Source: Streptomyces sp. DSM 15324 (GTDB lineage: Bacteria > Actinomycetota > Actinomycetes > Streptomycetales > Streptomycetaceae). From it: a stretch of DNA of 64,000 nt. The notes under the pieces were generated by a model. That model ran no database searches. It was not told the origin of the DNA and saw only the letters and a program-made list of their open reading frames with translations. Location: assembly GCF_001514285.1 (NCBI RefSeq), contig NZ_KQ949024.1:380405-444404 (forward strand), written 5' to 3'. Position 1 is the stretch's first letter; each line of letters begins with the position of its first letter. Positions 1-11,947 of this stretch are shown one piece after another. Position numbers and translations under genes: made by a program.

Positions 1-1
1 G

Positions 2-1264
<1,263 letters not shown>

Positions 1265-1315
1265 ACGCGCCACCCGGGCACGGGGGCGCGGCGGACTTTA
1301 TAAAGCCCCTTTCCT

Positions 1316-1350
1316 AACCCCTTGTCGAACGTCGTGGCACGCCATAGCCT
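1316..1350 (+). promoter_or_regulatory. Promoter and possible operator of the ROK regulator gene
   Basis: TTGTCG at 1322-1327 and TAGCCT at 1345-1350 are separated by 17 bases, a good HrdB-type pair. The 14-mer AACCCCTTGTCGAA at 1316-1329 covers the -35 box and recurs with one mismatch at 2821-2834, in the same position relative to the promoter of the sugar ABC operon. The repeat suggests a shared operator, perhaps for the ROK protein itself, though part of the match is simply the -35 box. Confidence 0.5.
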
Positions 1351-1411
1351 GTCGCCGCGCCGGTGCCGTCGCCACTACCGGCCTCGGCGCCGGGCCGGCG
1401 AAGGGAGCTCG

Positions 1412-2659
1412 ATGAAGCGCGGCACATCACGGGACATCCGCACCGCGAACCGCTACGAGGTGCTGCGCCAGATCATCGCCTCCTCGCCCACCTCCCGGCA
1501 GGAGCTGGCGGCCGCGACGGGACTGTCCCTCGCCACGGTCGCCACACTCGTCGGCGAGCTGCTCGACCTGCGCATGATCACTGAGGTCGGGTTCGAGGAC
1601 TCGGCGGGCGGCCGCCCCCGGGGCCTCGTGGCCGTCAACGCGTCGGGGGGCGCGTTGATCGGTGTCGACATCGCCGAGACGTACGTCCATGTCGAGCTGT
1701 TCGACCTGGCGCTGAACGTCCTGGCCCGCGCCGAGGAGAACATGCGCCCCGGCGAGAGCCGCCCGGAGCAGGTGGTCGGGCATGTGACGGCGGCCGTGGG
1801 CTCGGTGGTCGCCCAGGCCGGGGTGGACGCGGCGCGGGTGCTGGGGGTCGGGGTGAGCGTGCCCGGCCAGGTGGACCGGGACACCGGTATCGCCGAGTAC
1901 GCGCCCAACTGGGACTGGCACGACGTGCCGTTGCTCGACCTGCTCTCCGAACACATCGCGTATCCCCTGTACCTGGACAATCCGCTGCGGGCCAGCGCGG
2001 TCGCCGAGCTGTGGTTCGGGGCGGCGCGCGGCCACGGCGACGCGGTCGTGGTGAACCTCGGCACGGGCGTGGGCGCCGGGCTCGTCCTGGGCGGCGGGCT
2101 GCACCGGGGCGTGAGCAACAGCGCGGGCGAATGGGGGCACACCACGCTCGTGCTCGACGGCCGCCTGTGCCGCTGCGGCAACCACGGCTGTGTGGAGACG
2201 TACGTCGGCGCGCTCGGGATCATGCAGAACCTGCGCGAGATCGGCCCGCAGAGCCCGCTGTTGCACCCGGGGGACCAGACCGCCACCATCGACGCGCTGG
2301 CGGCCGGGGTCGCCGCAGGGGATCAGGTGGCCGTCAAGGTCGTACGGGACACGGCCCGTTACCTGGGCGCCGGCGTCGCCGTCCTGGTCAACGTGCTCAA
2401 TCCCGAGGTGGTGGTGCTGAGCAGCTGGGTCGCGGCCCGGCTCGGCGAACCGCTGCTGGAGGAGGTGCGCGAGGCCGTCGCCCGGCACGCGCTGAAACGG
2501 CCGCTGGCCGCCAGCCGGATCGTCCTGTCCGCGATCCCCACCGACCCCGTCTGCCTGGGAGCCGCGACGTTCGCGCTCGAAGGGGCGCTGCAGCGCGTCG
2601 GGCAGCGGAGCACCAAGCGCGCGACCCCGGCCAGGAGCCGCACCGCGTCCGCCCCATGA
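1412..2659 (+). CDS. ROK-family transcriptional regulator
   Basis: Sugar-responsive repressor of the ROK (NagC/XylR-like) family, 415 residues. An N-terminal winged helix (about 1-75, with TSRQELAAATGLSLATV as the HTH) precedes a ROK sugar-kinase-like domain with the GTGVGAGLVLGG phosphate loop and the zinc motif CRCGNHGCVE. The start is the ATG preceded by AAGGGAG at 1401; the frame is open further upstream but without a ribosome site. It lies immediately before a beta-galactoside ABC importer and LacZ, on the same strand, and its promoter shares a 14-bp motif with that operon, so it most likely senses a galactoside or galactose and controls the operon. Which sugar it binds cannot be read from sequence. 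Confidence 0.88.
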   Translation: MKRGTSRDIRTANRYEVLRQIIASSPTSRQELAAATGLSLATVATLVGELLDLRMITEVGFEDSAGGRPRGLVAVNASGGALIGVDIAETYVHVELFDLALNVLARAEENMRPGESRPEQVVGHVTAAVGSVVAQAGVDAARVLGVGVSVPGQVDRDTGIAEYAPNWDWHDVPLLDLLSEHIAYPLYLDNPLRASAVAELWFGAARGHGDAVVVNLGTGVGAGLVLGGGLHRGVSNSAGEWGHTTLVLDGRLCRCGNHGCVETYVGALGIMQNLREIGPQSPLLHPGDQTATIDALAAGVAAGDQVAVKVVRDTARYLGAGVAVLVNVLNPEVVVLSSWVAARLGEPLLEEVREAVARHALKRPLAASRIVLSAIPTDPVCLGAATFALEGALQRVGQRSTKRATPARSRTASAP

Positions 2660-2662
2660 GCC

Positions 2663-2695
2663 GAGGGCCGCCGGCCCCTGACACCGGCGGCCCTC
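2663..2695 (+). terminator. Rho-independent-type hairpin after the ROK gene
   Basis: Perfect 12-bp inverted repeat GAGGGCCGCCGG (2663-2674) and its complement (2684-2695) with a 9-base loop, starting 4 bases after the ROK stop codon. There is no U tract, as is usual in Streptomyces. It separates the regulator from the downstream ABC operon. Confidence 0.75.
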
Positions 2696-2820
2696 AACCC
2701 CCTTTCCCCGCGCCTGCGTTACCCATGCGCGGGCGGCCTACACCCCTGGGACCGATGTGCCCCGGAGGGTGTCCGTTCGTCATCCCGAACCGATCGCAAC
2801 GCTTCGAACAGACTTCGTCC

Positions 2821-2855
2821 AACCCCTTGCCGAAGCCTTAGCCGAAGGTTAACGT
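2821..2855 (+). promoter_or_regulatory. Promoter and possible operator of the sugar ABC-lacZ operon
   Basis: TTGCCG at 2827-2832 and TAACGT at 2850-2855 are spaced by 17 bases. AACCCCTTGCCGAA at 2821-2834 matches 13 of 14 bases of the motif over the ROK gene promoter. A transcript starting near 2862 would have a leader of about 70 bases before the binding-protein gene. Confidence 0.5.
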
Positions 2856-2933
2856 CCGGCTCCGCGACAGGAATTGAGCCACTTGACGCAGATGCACCGA
2901 GCCGTGGCCGTACTTCGAGACAAGGACGTCAGC

Positions 2934-4199
2934 ATGTCGGCAATGAGCAACAACACCTGGTCCCGCCGTTCGCTGTTCCGGGCCGCAGCGGGAATGGCCG
3001 CCGCCGGCACCCTGGCCGCATGCGGCGGCAACAACGGTCGCGGCGGGAGCGGCGGCTCGGGCAAGAACCTCGTGCAGTACTTCCACGCGTACGGCGAGGC
3101 GGGCGTCGAGCAGGCGGTCAAGCGGTACGCCAAGGCCTACAAGGGCGCGAACGTCACCACCCAGTGGATCACCGGCTCCCAGTTCGAGCAGAAGCTGTTC
3201 GCCGCCCTGCTCACCAAGAACGCGCCCGACGTGTTCGAGTTCCACCCGCAGATCCAGCTCGTCAAGAGCGGTCAGGTGGCGGATCTGACCGACATCATCG
3301 AACCGGTCAAGGACGACTTCAACCCGGCCGACATCACGTCGCACACCGTGGACGGGAAGATCTACGGCGTCCGCATGATCGACGACCCGCAGTTCTTCTT
3401 CTACCGGCCCTCGCTCTTCGAGAAGGCGAAGATCGAGGTGCCGCAGACGCTGGAGGAGCTGATCGAGGCCGCCGCCAAGCTCAAGACCAGCAAGGTCAAG
3501 GGCGCCTTCCTCGGCAACGACATCACCCCGGTGCAGAGCCCGCTGATCTGGTCGGCCGGCGCGGACACCCTCACCGAGGACCACAAGGTCGCCTTCAACA
3601 CCGACGCGGTCGCCGACGGACTCAAGCAGCTGCGTTCCCTGTTCACCAGCGGCAACCTGCTCCTCGACGCCCCCGCCGACTGGTGGGACCCGTCGGCCTT
3701 CACCCAGGGCCTGACCGCCATCCAGTGGTGCGGCATGTGGGCCATGCCGGCCATGCAGCAGGCGCTCGGTGACGACATCGGCATCTTCCCCTTCCCGAAG
3801 GTCGGTTCGGCGGGCAAGCAGTCGGTCACCAACGGCGGTTGGTCGATGTTCGTCAACGCCAAGGGCGACAACGTCGAGGCGGCCAAGGAGTACGTCAAGT
3901 GGCTGTGGATCGAGCAGAAGCAGTACCAGGAGGACTTCGCCACCTCCTACGGCTTCCACATCCCGCCGCGCACCTCCCTCGCCCAGTCCGCGACCAAGCT
4001 GAAGTCCGGCCTGCCGGCCGAGGGCGTGAAGCTCTTCAACGAGTTCGGCCACTTCGACAACATCGGCTGGACCCAGGCCATGATCTCCGCGATCAACGAC
4101 GTGATGGCCAACTCCGTCCGTAAGAACGCCGACCCCAAGGCGCAGCTCGACGCCGCCCAGAAGAAGGTCGACGCCGAGCTGACCAAGCTGTTCGGCTGA
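2934..4199 (+). CDS. Sugar ABC transporter substrate-binding lipoprotein
   Basis: Extracellular sugar-binding protein (SBP type 1 family, 421 residues) that delivers sugar to the two permeases encoded next. The N-terminus SRRSLFRAAAGM... has a twin-arginine signal and ends in the lipobox LAAC, so it is probably a Tat-exported lipoprotein. The mature part has the usual FEFHPQIQL, GVRMIDDPQFFFYRPSLF and WCGMWAMPAM segments of family 1 binding proteins. Start chosen at the ATG behind AAGGAC; a second ATG nine bases on is also possible. It heads an operon with 4221-5186, 5183-6067 and lacZ. No ATPase gene is present; as with most Streptomyces CUT1 importers, a shared MsiK-type ATPase elsewhere probably energises it. 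Confidence 0.92.
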   Translation: MSAMSNNTWSRRSLFRAAAGMAAAGTLAACGGNNGRGGSGGSGKNLVQYFHAYGEAGVEQAVKRYAKAYKGANVTTQWITGSQFEQKLFAALLTKNAPDVFEFHPQIQLVKSGQVADLTDIIEPVKDDFNPADITSHTVDGKIYGVRMIDDPQFFFYRPSLFEKAKIEVPQTLEELIEAAAKLKTSKVKGAFLGNDITPVQSPLIWSAGADTLTEDHKVAFNTDAVADGLKQLRSLFTSGNLLLDAPADWWDPSAFTQGLTAIQWCGMWAMPAMQQALGDDIGIFPFPKVGSAGKQSVTNGGWSMFVNAKGDNVEAAKEYVKWLWIEQKQYQEDFATSYGFHIPPRTSLAQSATKLKSGLPAEGVKLFNEFGHFDNIGWTQAMISAINDVMANSVRKNADPKAQLDAAQKKVDAELTKLFG

Positions 4200-4220
4200 G
4201 CCCGCCGGACGGACCACGAC

Positions 4221-5186
4221 ATGTCGACCGCCGCCCCGCGCAAGGTCGCCCCGCCCGCCCCGGCCGAGGTCCCCAGGACCCGGCCGCGGCGGGCCCTGAG
4301 GGCGAGCAGCACCTTCAACTTCTGGCTCTTCACCGGGCCGTTCCTGATCGGCCTGGTGATCTTCGTCTTCGTGCCGATCGTCTGGAGCATGTACCTCAGC
4401 TTCTTCGAGGCACGCTTCACGGTCACACCGAGCGAGTTCGTCGGTTTCGCCAACTACAAGCAGATCCTGACCGACACCGACTTCCGCAACTCCCTCGTCA
4501 CCTTCACCGTGTTCGCCGCGTTCATCGTGCCCGCCACCTGGGGGCTCTCGCTGGGCCTGGCGCTGCTCGTCAACCGGCTGCGGTTCATGCGGGCGTTCTT
4601 CCGGTCGGTGTTCTTCCTGCCGACCGCGTGCAGCTATGTCGCCGCTGCGCTGATCTGGAAGATGTCCCTCTTCAACGGCGTCCGCTTCGGCCTCGCCAAC
4701 ACCGTCCTGGACTGGTTCGGCGTCGAGAACATCGCCTGGCTCGCCAACCCCGACCCGCCCTGGTACTGGCTGGTCATCGTGACCGTCCGGCTGTGGCTCC
4801 AGTCGGGTTTCTACATGATCCTGTTCCTCGCGGCGCTGCAGAACATCCCGCAGGAGCTGTACGAGGCCGCCGCCATCGACGGCGCCAAGCCCGGCTGGCA
4901 GACCTTCCGGTACATCACGCTGCCGCAGCTGCGGGCCACCTCCACCGCGGTGATCCTGCTGCTGCTCATCGCCGCCTACCAGGCCTTCGACGAGTTCTTC
5001 AACCTGCTCTCCAAGACCACCTGGGGCCAGCCGCCGCTGGTCGAGCTGTACAAGATGGCGCTGGGCGAGAACCAGAACTACGGCGCGGGCAGCGCGGGCG
5101 CGGTCGTGCTGACCCTGCTGATCTGCGTCGTCACCCTGCTGCAAGGAAAGATCATGGGCTTCGGACGGGGTGAGGAGTCCAAGTGA
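4221..5186 (+). CDS. Sugar ABC transporter permease (MalF/LacF type)
   Basis: Inner-membrane subunit of a CUT1 sugar importer, 321 residues with six predicted helices after a basic N-terminal tail rich in Pro and Arg. The EAA loop ELYEAAAIDGAKPGWQTF, which contacts the ATPase, is clear near residues 213-230. It begins 21 bases after the binding-protein gene and overlaps the next permease by four bases (GTGA), showing translational coupling. Substrate is inferred to be a beta-galactoside because lacZ ends the operon. Confidence 0.93.
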   Translation: MSTAAPRKVAPPAPAEVPRTRPRRALRASSTFNFWLFTGPFLIGLVIFVFVPIVWSMYLSFFEARFTVTPSEFVGFANYKQILTDTDFRNSLVTFTVFAAFIVPATWGLSLGLALLVNRLRFMRAFFRSVFFLPTACSYVAAALIWKMSLFNGVRFGLANTVLDWFGVENIAWLANPDPPWYWLVIVTVRLWLQSGFYMILFLAALQNIPQELYEAAAIDGAKPGWQTFRYITLPQLRATSTAVILLLLIAAYQAFDEFFNLLSKTTWGQPPLVELYKMALGENQNYGAGSAGAVVLTLLICVVTLLQGKIMGFGRGEESK

Positions 5187-6067
5187 CCACCACAGCACCC
5201 GACTTCGAGAAGGCCCCCGCACCGGCCGGGAAACGGCGCGGCGGCGGGGTCATCGGCAACACCGGTCTGTACCTCGCGACCGGCATCGCCGCACTGCTCT
5301 TCCTGATCCCCTTCTACCTGATCGTCCGCAACGCGCTGATGACGGACCGGGAGATCACGGGCGAGAACTGGAAGTGGTTCCCCACCGACATCCAGTGGGG
5401 CAACGTCACCGAGCCGTTCGACGACGTCACGGTGGACTTCGCGCACGCCATGTGGAACTCCGTGGTCGTGGCCGTCCTGCACACCTCGGGCATCCTCCTG
5501 GTGTGCTCGCTCGCCGGCTACGGTCTCGCCCGCATCCCCTACCGGCACGCCGACAAGGTCTTCTACGCCGTACTGGTCACCCTGATGGTGCCGACGGCGG
5601 TGACCTTCGTGCCGAGCTTCGTGCTGGTGTCGTCGCTGGGCTGGGTGGACAGTTACCGAGGTCTCATCATTCCGGGCCTCTTCAGTGGTTTCACCTGCTT
5701 CCTCTTCCGGCAGTACTTCCTGGGGTTCCCCAAGGAGCTGGAGGAGGCGGCGCGGGTGGACGGGCTGGGCTACTGGGGCGCGTACTGGCGCGTCGTCGTG
5801 CCGAACTCGCTGAACTTCTTCGCCGCGATCGCCACGATCACCTTCATCAACGGATGGAACGCCTTCCTGTGGCCGCTGGTCATCGGCCAGGACCCGAGTG
5901 CCTGGACGGTGCAGGTCGCGCTGTCGTCGTACATGACGAACCAGACGGTCAACTACCACCTGATCTTCATGGCCACGGCCATTTCCATCCTGCCCCTGCT
6001 GCTCGTGTTCCTCTTCCTCCAGCGCTGGCTGGTGCAGGGGATCGCCCAGACCGGCATCAAGGGCTGA
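5183..6067 (+). CDS. Sugar ABC transporter permease (MalG/LacG type)
   Basis: Second membrane subunit of the importer, 294 residues. The N-terminal tail VTTTAPDFEKAP is followed by six hydrophobic helices; the EAA motif ELEEAARVDGLGYWGAYWRV is present and the tail QRWLVQGIAQTGIKG is typical of MalG proteins. The GTG start overlaps the stop codon of the upstream permease, and lacZ starts 12 bases after its stop. It should form the heterodimeric channel with the 4221-5186 product. Confidence 0.93.
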   Translation: MTTTAPDFEKAPAPAGKRRGGGVIGNTGLYLATGIAALLFLIPFYLIVRNALMTDREITGENWKWFPTDIQWGNVTEPFDDVTVDFAHAMWNSVVVAVLHTSGILLVCSLAGYGLARIPYRHADKVFYAVLVTLMVPTAVTFVPSFVLVSSLGWVDSYRGLIIPGLFSGFTCFLFRQYFLGFPKELEEAARVDGLGYWGAYWRVVVPNSLNFFAAIATITFINGWNAFLWPLVIGQDPSAWTVQVALSSYMTNQTVNYHLIFMATAISILPLLLVFLFLQRWLVQGIAQTGIKG

Positions 6068-8992
<2,925 letters not shown>

Positions 8993-9013
8993 CCGGCCCC
9001 CGGTCGGACCTCC

Positions 9014-9046
9014 GTCGAAGCCAGGTCGAAGCCAGGTCGAAGCCCG
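9014..9046 (+). repeat. Three tandem 11-bp repeats upstream of the ABC exporter operon
   Basis: Three consecutive copies of GTCGAAGCCAG (9014-9024, 9025-9035, and 9036-9046 with one change). The period of one helical turn, with heptamers TCGAAGC separated by four bases, is the layout of sites bound by SARP-type activators. The array ends 13 bases upstream of a candidate -35 box. Confidence 0.6.
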
Positions 9047-9059
9047 GTCAATTAATCGA

Positions 9060-9089
9060 TTGACCATTTGATCGACATTCCGAGAATGT
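9060..9089 (+). promoter_or_regulatory. Candidate promoter of the ABC exporter operon
   Basis: TTGACC at 9060-9065 and GAATGT at 9084-9089, spaced 18 bases. The surrounding stretch 9047-9090 is unusually AT-rich for this genome and contains TCAAT and ATTGA as an inverted repeat (9048-9063), which could be an operator. No other promoter-like sequence was seen before the gene. Confidence 0.45.
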
Positions 9090-9153
9090 AAGGACCTCTC
9101 CCGCGGCCGTGCCGGCCTGTCCGGTCGGCCGCGCCGCACTGGAGGTTGAACGA

Positions 9154-10149
9154 GTGAGCGGCACCATCCAGGTGCGCGGTCTGTCCCGCACCTTCCACAC
9201 CACCGTCCGCCGCCCCGGATTCGCCGGCGCCCTTCGCTCCCTGGTCAACCCGGAACGGGTGGCGAAACACGCGGTCAGTGACATCACCTTCGACGTCGAC
9301 TCGGGCGAACTCCTCGCCCTGCTCGGTCCCAACGGCGCCGGTAAGTCGACCACCATCAAGATGCTGACCGGCATCCTCACCCCCACCTCCGGTGAGGCCC
9401 GCGTCGCGGGGGTGGTGCCGTACCAGGACCGCGAGCGCAACGCCCGTAACATCGGGGCGGTGTTCGGACAGCGCACCCAGCTGTGGTGGGACCTGCCGGT
9501 ACGCGAGTCCTTCACCATCCTCCGGGACATCTACGAGGTGCCGAAGGCCGAGCACAGCGCCCGGCTCGCGGAGTTCGACGACCTCCTCGCGCTGTCCTCC
9601 TTCTGGGACACCCGGGTCCGGCACCTCTCCCTCGGCCAGCGGGTGCGCTGTGACCTGGCGGCGGCGCTGCTGCACGACCCGCCGGTCGTGTTCCTCGACG
9701 AACCGACCATCGGCATGGACGTCGTGGTCAAGGAGCAGGTCCGTGAGTTCCTGCGGTACCAGGTCGAAGAGCGGGGCCGGACGGTCCTGTTGACCACGCA
9801 CGACATGACGGAGGTCGAGCGGCTCGCCGAGCGGGTGGTGCTCGTCAACCACGGCCGGCTCGTGCTGGACGGCACCCTCGACGACATCCGCCGCAAGTTC
9901 GGCTCCACCTGGCAGGTGCGGGCCACGCTCACCGATCCGCACGCCGAGGTCGCGGCGCTGCCGGGGATCGCGGTCGTCCGGCGTGAGGGGGCCCGGGTGG
10001 TGTTCGGTCCGGACGGGTCCGCCGCGCCGACCGTGCACCAGGCGCTGAAGTCGGTCATCGAGCGGTACGAGGTGACGGACATCGCGCTGGACGAGGCCGA
10101 TCTGGAGGACGTGATGCGGGCCGCCTACATCCACGCGGAGGCGGTGTGA
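9154..10149 (+). CDS. ABC transporter ATP-binding protein, ABC-2 export system
   Basis: ATPase of a three-gene exporter, 331 residues, cytoplasmic. Walker A is GPNGAGKST, Walker B VVFLDEPT, the H-loop TTHD, and the signature reads LSLGQR in place of LSGGQ. The segment GQRTQLWWDLPVRESF is characteristic of the subgroup paired with PF06182-type (DUF990) permeases, which includes viologen-export-like systems. GGAGG lies eight bases before the GTG start. Its stop codon overlaps the next permease start. Substrate is unknown; the adjacent 11-bp repeat array suggests dedicated activation. Confidence 0.9.
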   Translation: MSGTIQVRGLSRTFHTTVRRPGFAGALRSLVNPERVAKHAVSDITFDVDSGELLALLGPNGAGKSTTIKMLTGILTPTSGEARVAGVVPYQDRERNARNIGAVFGQRTQLWWDLPVRESFTILRDIYEVPKAEHSARLAEFDDLLALSSFWDTRVRHLSLGQRVRCDLAAALLHDPPVVFLDEPTIGMDVVVKEQVREFLRYQVEERGRTVLLTTHDMTEVERLAERVVLVNHGRLVLDGTLDDIRRKFGSTWQVRATLTDPHAEVAALPGIAVVRREGARVVFGPDGSAAPTVHQALKSVIERYEVTDIALDEADLEDVMRAAYIHAEAV

Positions 10150-10952
10150 TGGCGACCGTGCCCGCCTGGCGTGCCGCCCGGGTCACTCCGCTGGGCGAGC
10201 TGCACGCCCCGCCCCGGATGACGGCCGTCCTGCTCCGGCTGACCGTGCAGGTGGTGCTGGTGGCGTCCCTGTGGCACGGCCTGTACTCCCGCACCGGCAC
10301 CACCGCCGGACTCGACGAGGGCCAGGCCGTCACGTACGCCGTCCTGGCCGTGCTCGCGTCCCGCATCCGGCAGTTGGACCAGTACGCCGGCCGGGACAGC
10401 GTCATCCAGCACATGCACTACGGGACCATCGTCTACTGGTACCTGCGCCCGCTGCCGCCGCAGCGCTACTACGCCCTGCGCGCCCTCGGCGAGCAGCTGT
10501 ACGGCTTCGCGTGGGCGCTGGCCGGGTACACGGTGTGCCTGGTGGCCGGGGTGGTCGACCCGCCCGGATCGGCCGCCGTGGCAGGGGTGTTCGCGGTCAG
10601 TCTGCTGCTCGGCCAGCTGGTGCTGTACTACGTGATGCTGATCCTGGACCAGCTGTGCTTCTTCACCATCCGCAACAACTCCGCGATGCTGATCCTGATC
10701 TTCGCGCAGAACCTGCTGTCCGGGGTGTACGCGCCGCTGTGGTTCTTCCCGGACTGGTTCATCACGCTGAGCGGTTTCCTGCCGTTCCAGGCGACGCTGA
10801 GCGTGCCGCTGTCGATCTACATCGGCCGGATCCAACTGTCCGACGCCGTCGTCGAGTTGGCCGTACAGGCCGGCTGGGTGGCCGTACTGGCGCTGTTCAC
10901 CCGGTGGGTGTGGCGGCGGGCCGCGCGACGCGTGATCGCGCAGGGAGGCTGA
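10149..10952 (+). CDS. ABC-2 family permease (PF06182-like), first subunit
   Basis: Membrane subunit of 267 residues with six predicted hydrophobic segments and the family pattern ending in GWVAVLALFTRWVWRRAARR. The conserved region QNLLSGVYAPLWFFPDWF is typical of ABC2_membrane_6 proteins. The ATG sits on the stop codon of the ATPase gene (TGATG), so translation is coupled. The second permease follows one base after its stop. It should form a heterodimeric pore with that protein. Confidence 0.85.
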   Translation: MATVPAWRAARVTPLGELHAPPRMTAVLLRLTVQVVLVASLWHGLYSRTGTTAGLDEGQAVTYAVLAVLASRIRQLDQYAGRDSVIQHMHYGTIVYWYLRPLPPQRYYALRALGEQLYGFAWALAGYTVCLVAGVVDPPGSAAVAGVFAVSLLLGQLVLYYVMLILDQLCFFTIRNNSAMLILIFAQNLLSGVYAPLWFFPDWFITLSGFLPFQATLSVPLSIYIGRIQLSDAVVELAVQAGWVAVLALFTRWVWRRAARRVIAQGG

Positions 10953-10953
10953 G

Positions 10954-11760
10954 ATGTCGCTGAAGTCCCTGCGCATCGTGTGGCGCATCACGCTGCTCAA
11001 CATCCGTTCCTCGATGGAGTACCGCAGCGAGTTCCTGCTCAACATCGCGATCGGCGCGATCTGGCAGGTGTCGGTGATCGTGTTCGCGACCGTGCTGCTG
11101 TCCCGGTTCACCGGGATGGGCGGCTGGGACAGTTCGGAAGTGCTGCTGATCCCGGCGATCCGGATGCTCGCCCACGGTCTGATGGTGCTGCTGCTGGGAC
11201 GGATGCACTTCATCGGCCGGCAGATCCAGGAAGGGAAGATCGACGTCTATCTGCTGCGCCCGATGCCGGTGCACCGCCAGGTCCAGCTCGCCTACTTCCC
11301 GACCAACGCCATCGGCGATCTGACGGTGGCGACGGGGCTGATGGCGGGCGCGCTCGGCCGCAGCCAGCTGGACTGGACGGCGGGCCGGATCTCGTACCTG
11401 GTCGCGGCGGTCGTGGGCGGCATGCTGCTGGAGGCGGCGCTGTTCACGGCGGTGGCCTGCGCGGCGCTGCGCTTCCCGGCCGCCGACTACTGGAGCGGCT
11501 GGCTGGAGGAGCTCCTCGGCACCTTCGGCAGCTACCCGCTGAACGTACTGCCGCGGGCGGTCGGCGGTCTGCTGACGTACGGCCTTCCGCTCGCGTTCGT
11601 CGCCTACTTCCCGGCCGCCGTCCTCACCGGCCACGGCCATGACACCGGCGTCCCCTACTGGCTGGCCGCCGCCTCCCCCCTGCTGGGCGTGCTGGCGTAT
11701 CTGGGCTCACGGCTGCTGTGGCGGTGGAGCCTCGGCAAGTACACCGGGGTGAACGGCTGA
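10954..11760 (+). CDS. ABC-2 family permease (PF06182-like), second subunit
   Basis: Second membrane subunit, 268 residues. It begins with MSLKSLRIVWRITLLNIRSS, contains GRQIQEGKIDVYLLRPMPVH (a family hallmark, the LLRP loop) and ends LWRWSLGKYTGVNG like other members. GGAGG of the upstream gene's end serves as its ribosome site. Last gene of the exporter operon; a strong hairpin follows. Confidence 0.87.
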   Translation: MSLKSLRIVWRITLLNIRSSMEYRSEFLLNIAIGAIWQVSVIVFATVLLSRFTGMGGWDSSEVLLIPAIRMLAHGLMVLLLGRMHFIGRQIQEGKIDVYLLRPMPVHRQVQLAYFPTNAIGDLTVATGLMAGALGRSQLDWTAGRISYLVAAVVGGMLLEAALFTAVACAALRFPAADYWSGWLEELLGTFGSYPLNVLPRAVGGLLTYGLPLAFVAYFPAAVLTGHGHDTGVPYWLAAASPLLGVLAYLGSRLLWRWSLGKYTGVNG

Positions 11761-11762
11761 CA

Positions 11763-11814
11763 GACGCCGGGAGGGCACGGCGGTCACCACCGCCCGGCCT
11801 GCCGCACCGGCGTC
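11763..11814. terminator. Large hairpin between convergent operons
   Basis: GACGCCGG (11763-11770) pairs with CCGGCGTC (11807-11814), and inside it GGCGGT (11779-11784) pairs with ACCGCC (11789-11794) around a CACC loop. It begins two bases after the permease stop codon. It could end transcription of the exporter operon and possibly of the converging MFS gene. Bases 11815-11947 hold no recognisable gene. Confidence 0.55.
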
Positions 11815-11947
11815 AGCAGGGCGACGAGTCCCGCTGCCGCCCCAGGGGTCGCTCGCGGCGGCCCCGCGCCCGGTACGCCAACCTCGCCGCCTCCGCCAGC
11901 GATGCCCTCCGCCAACCCTACGGCCGTCGCCAAGCCGTACGTCGACG

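Noticed and set aside
2838..5222. A 794-codon minus-strand frame opposite the sugar ABC operon
   Set aside because: Low-complexity Gly/Val/Glu/Arg translation antisense to a binding protein and permease with full motif sets.
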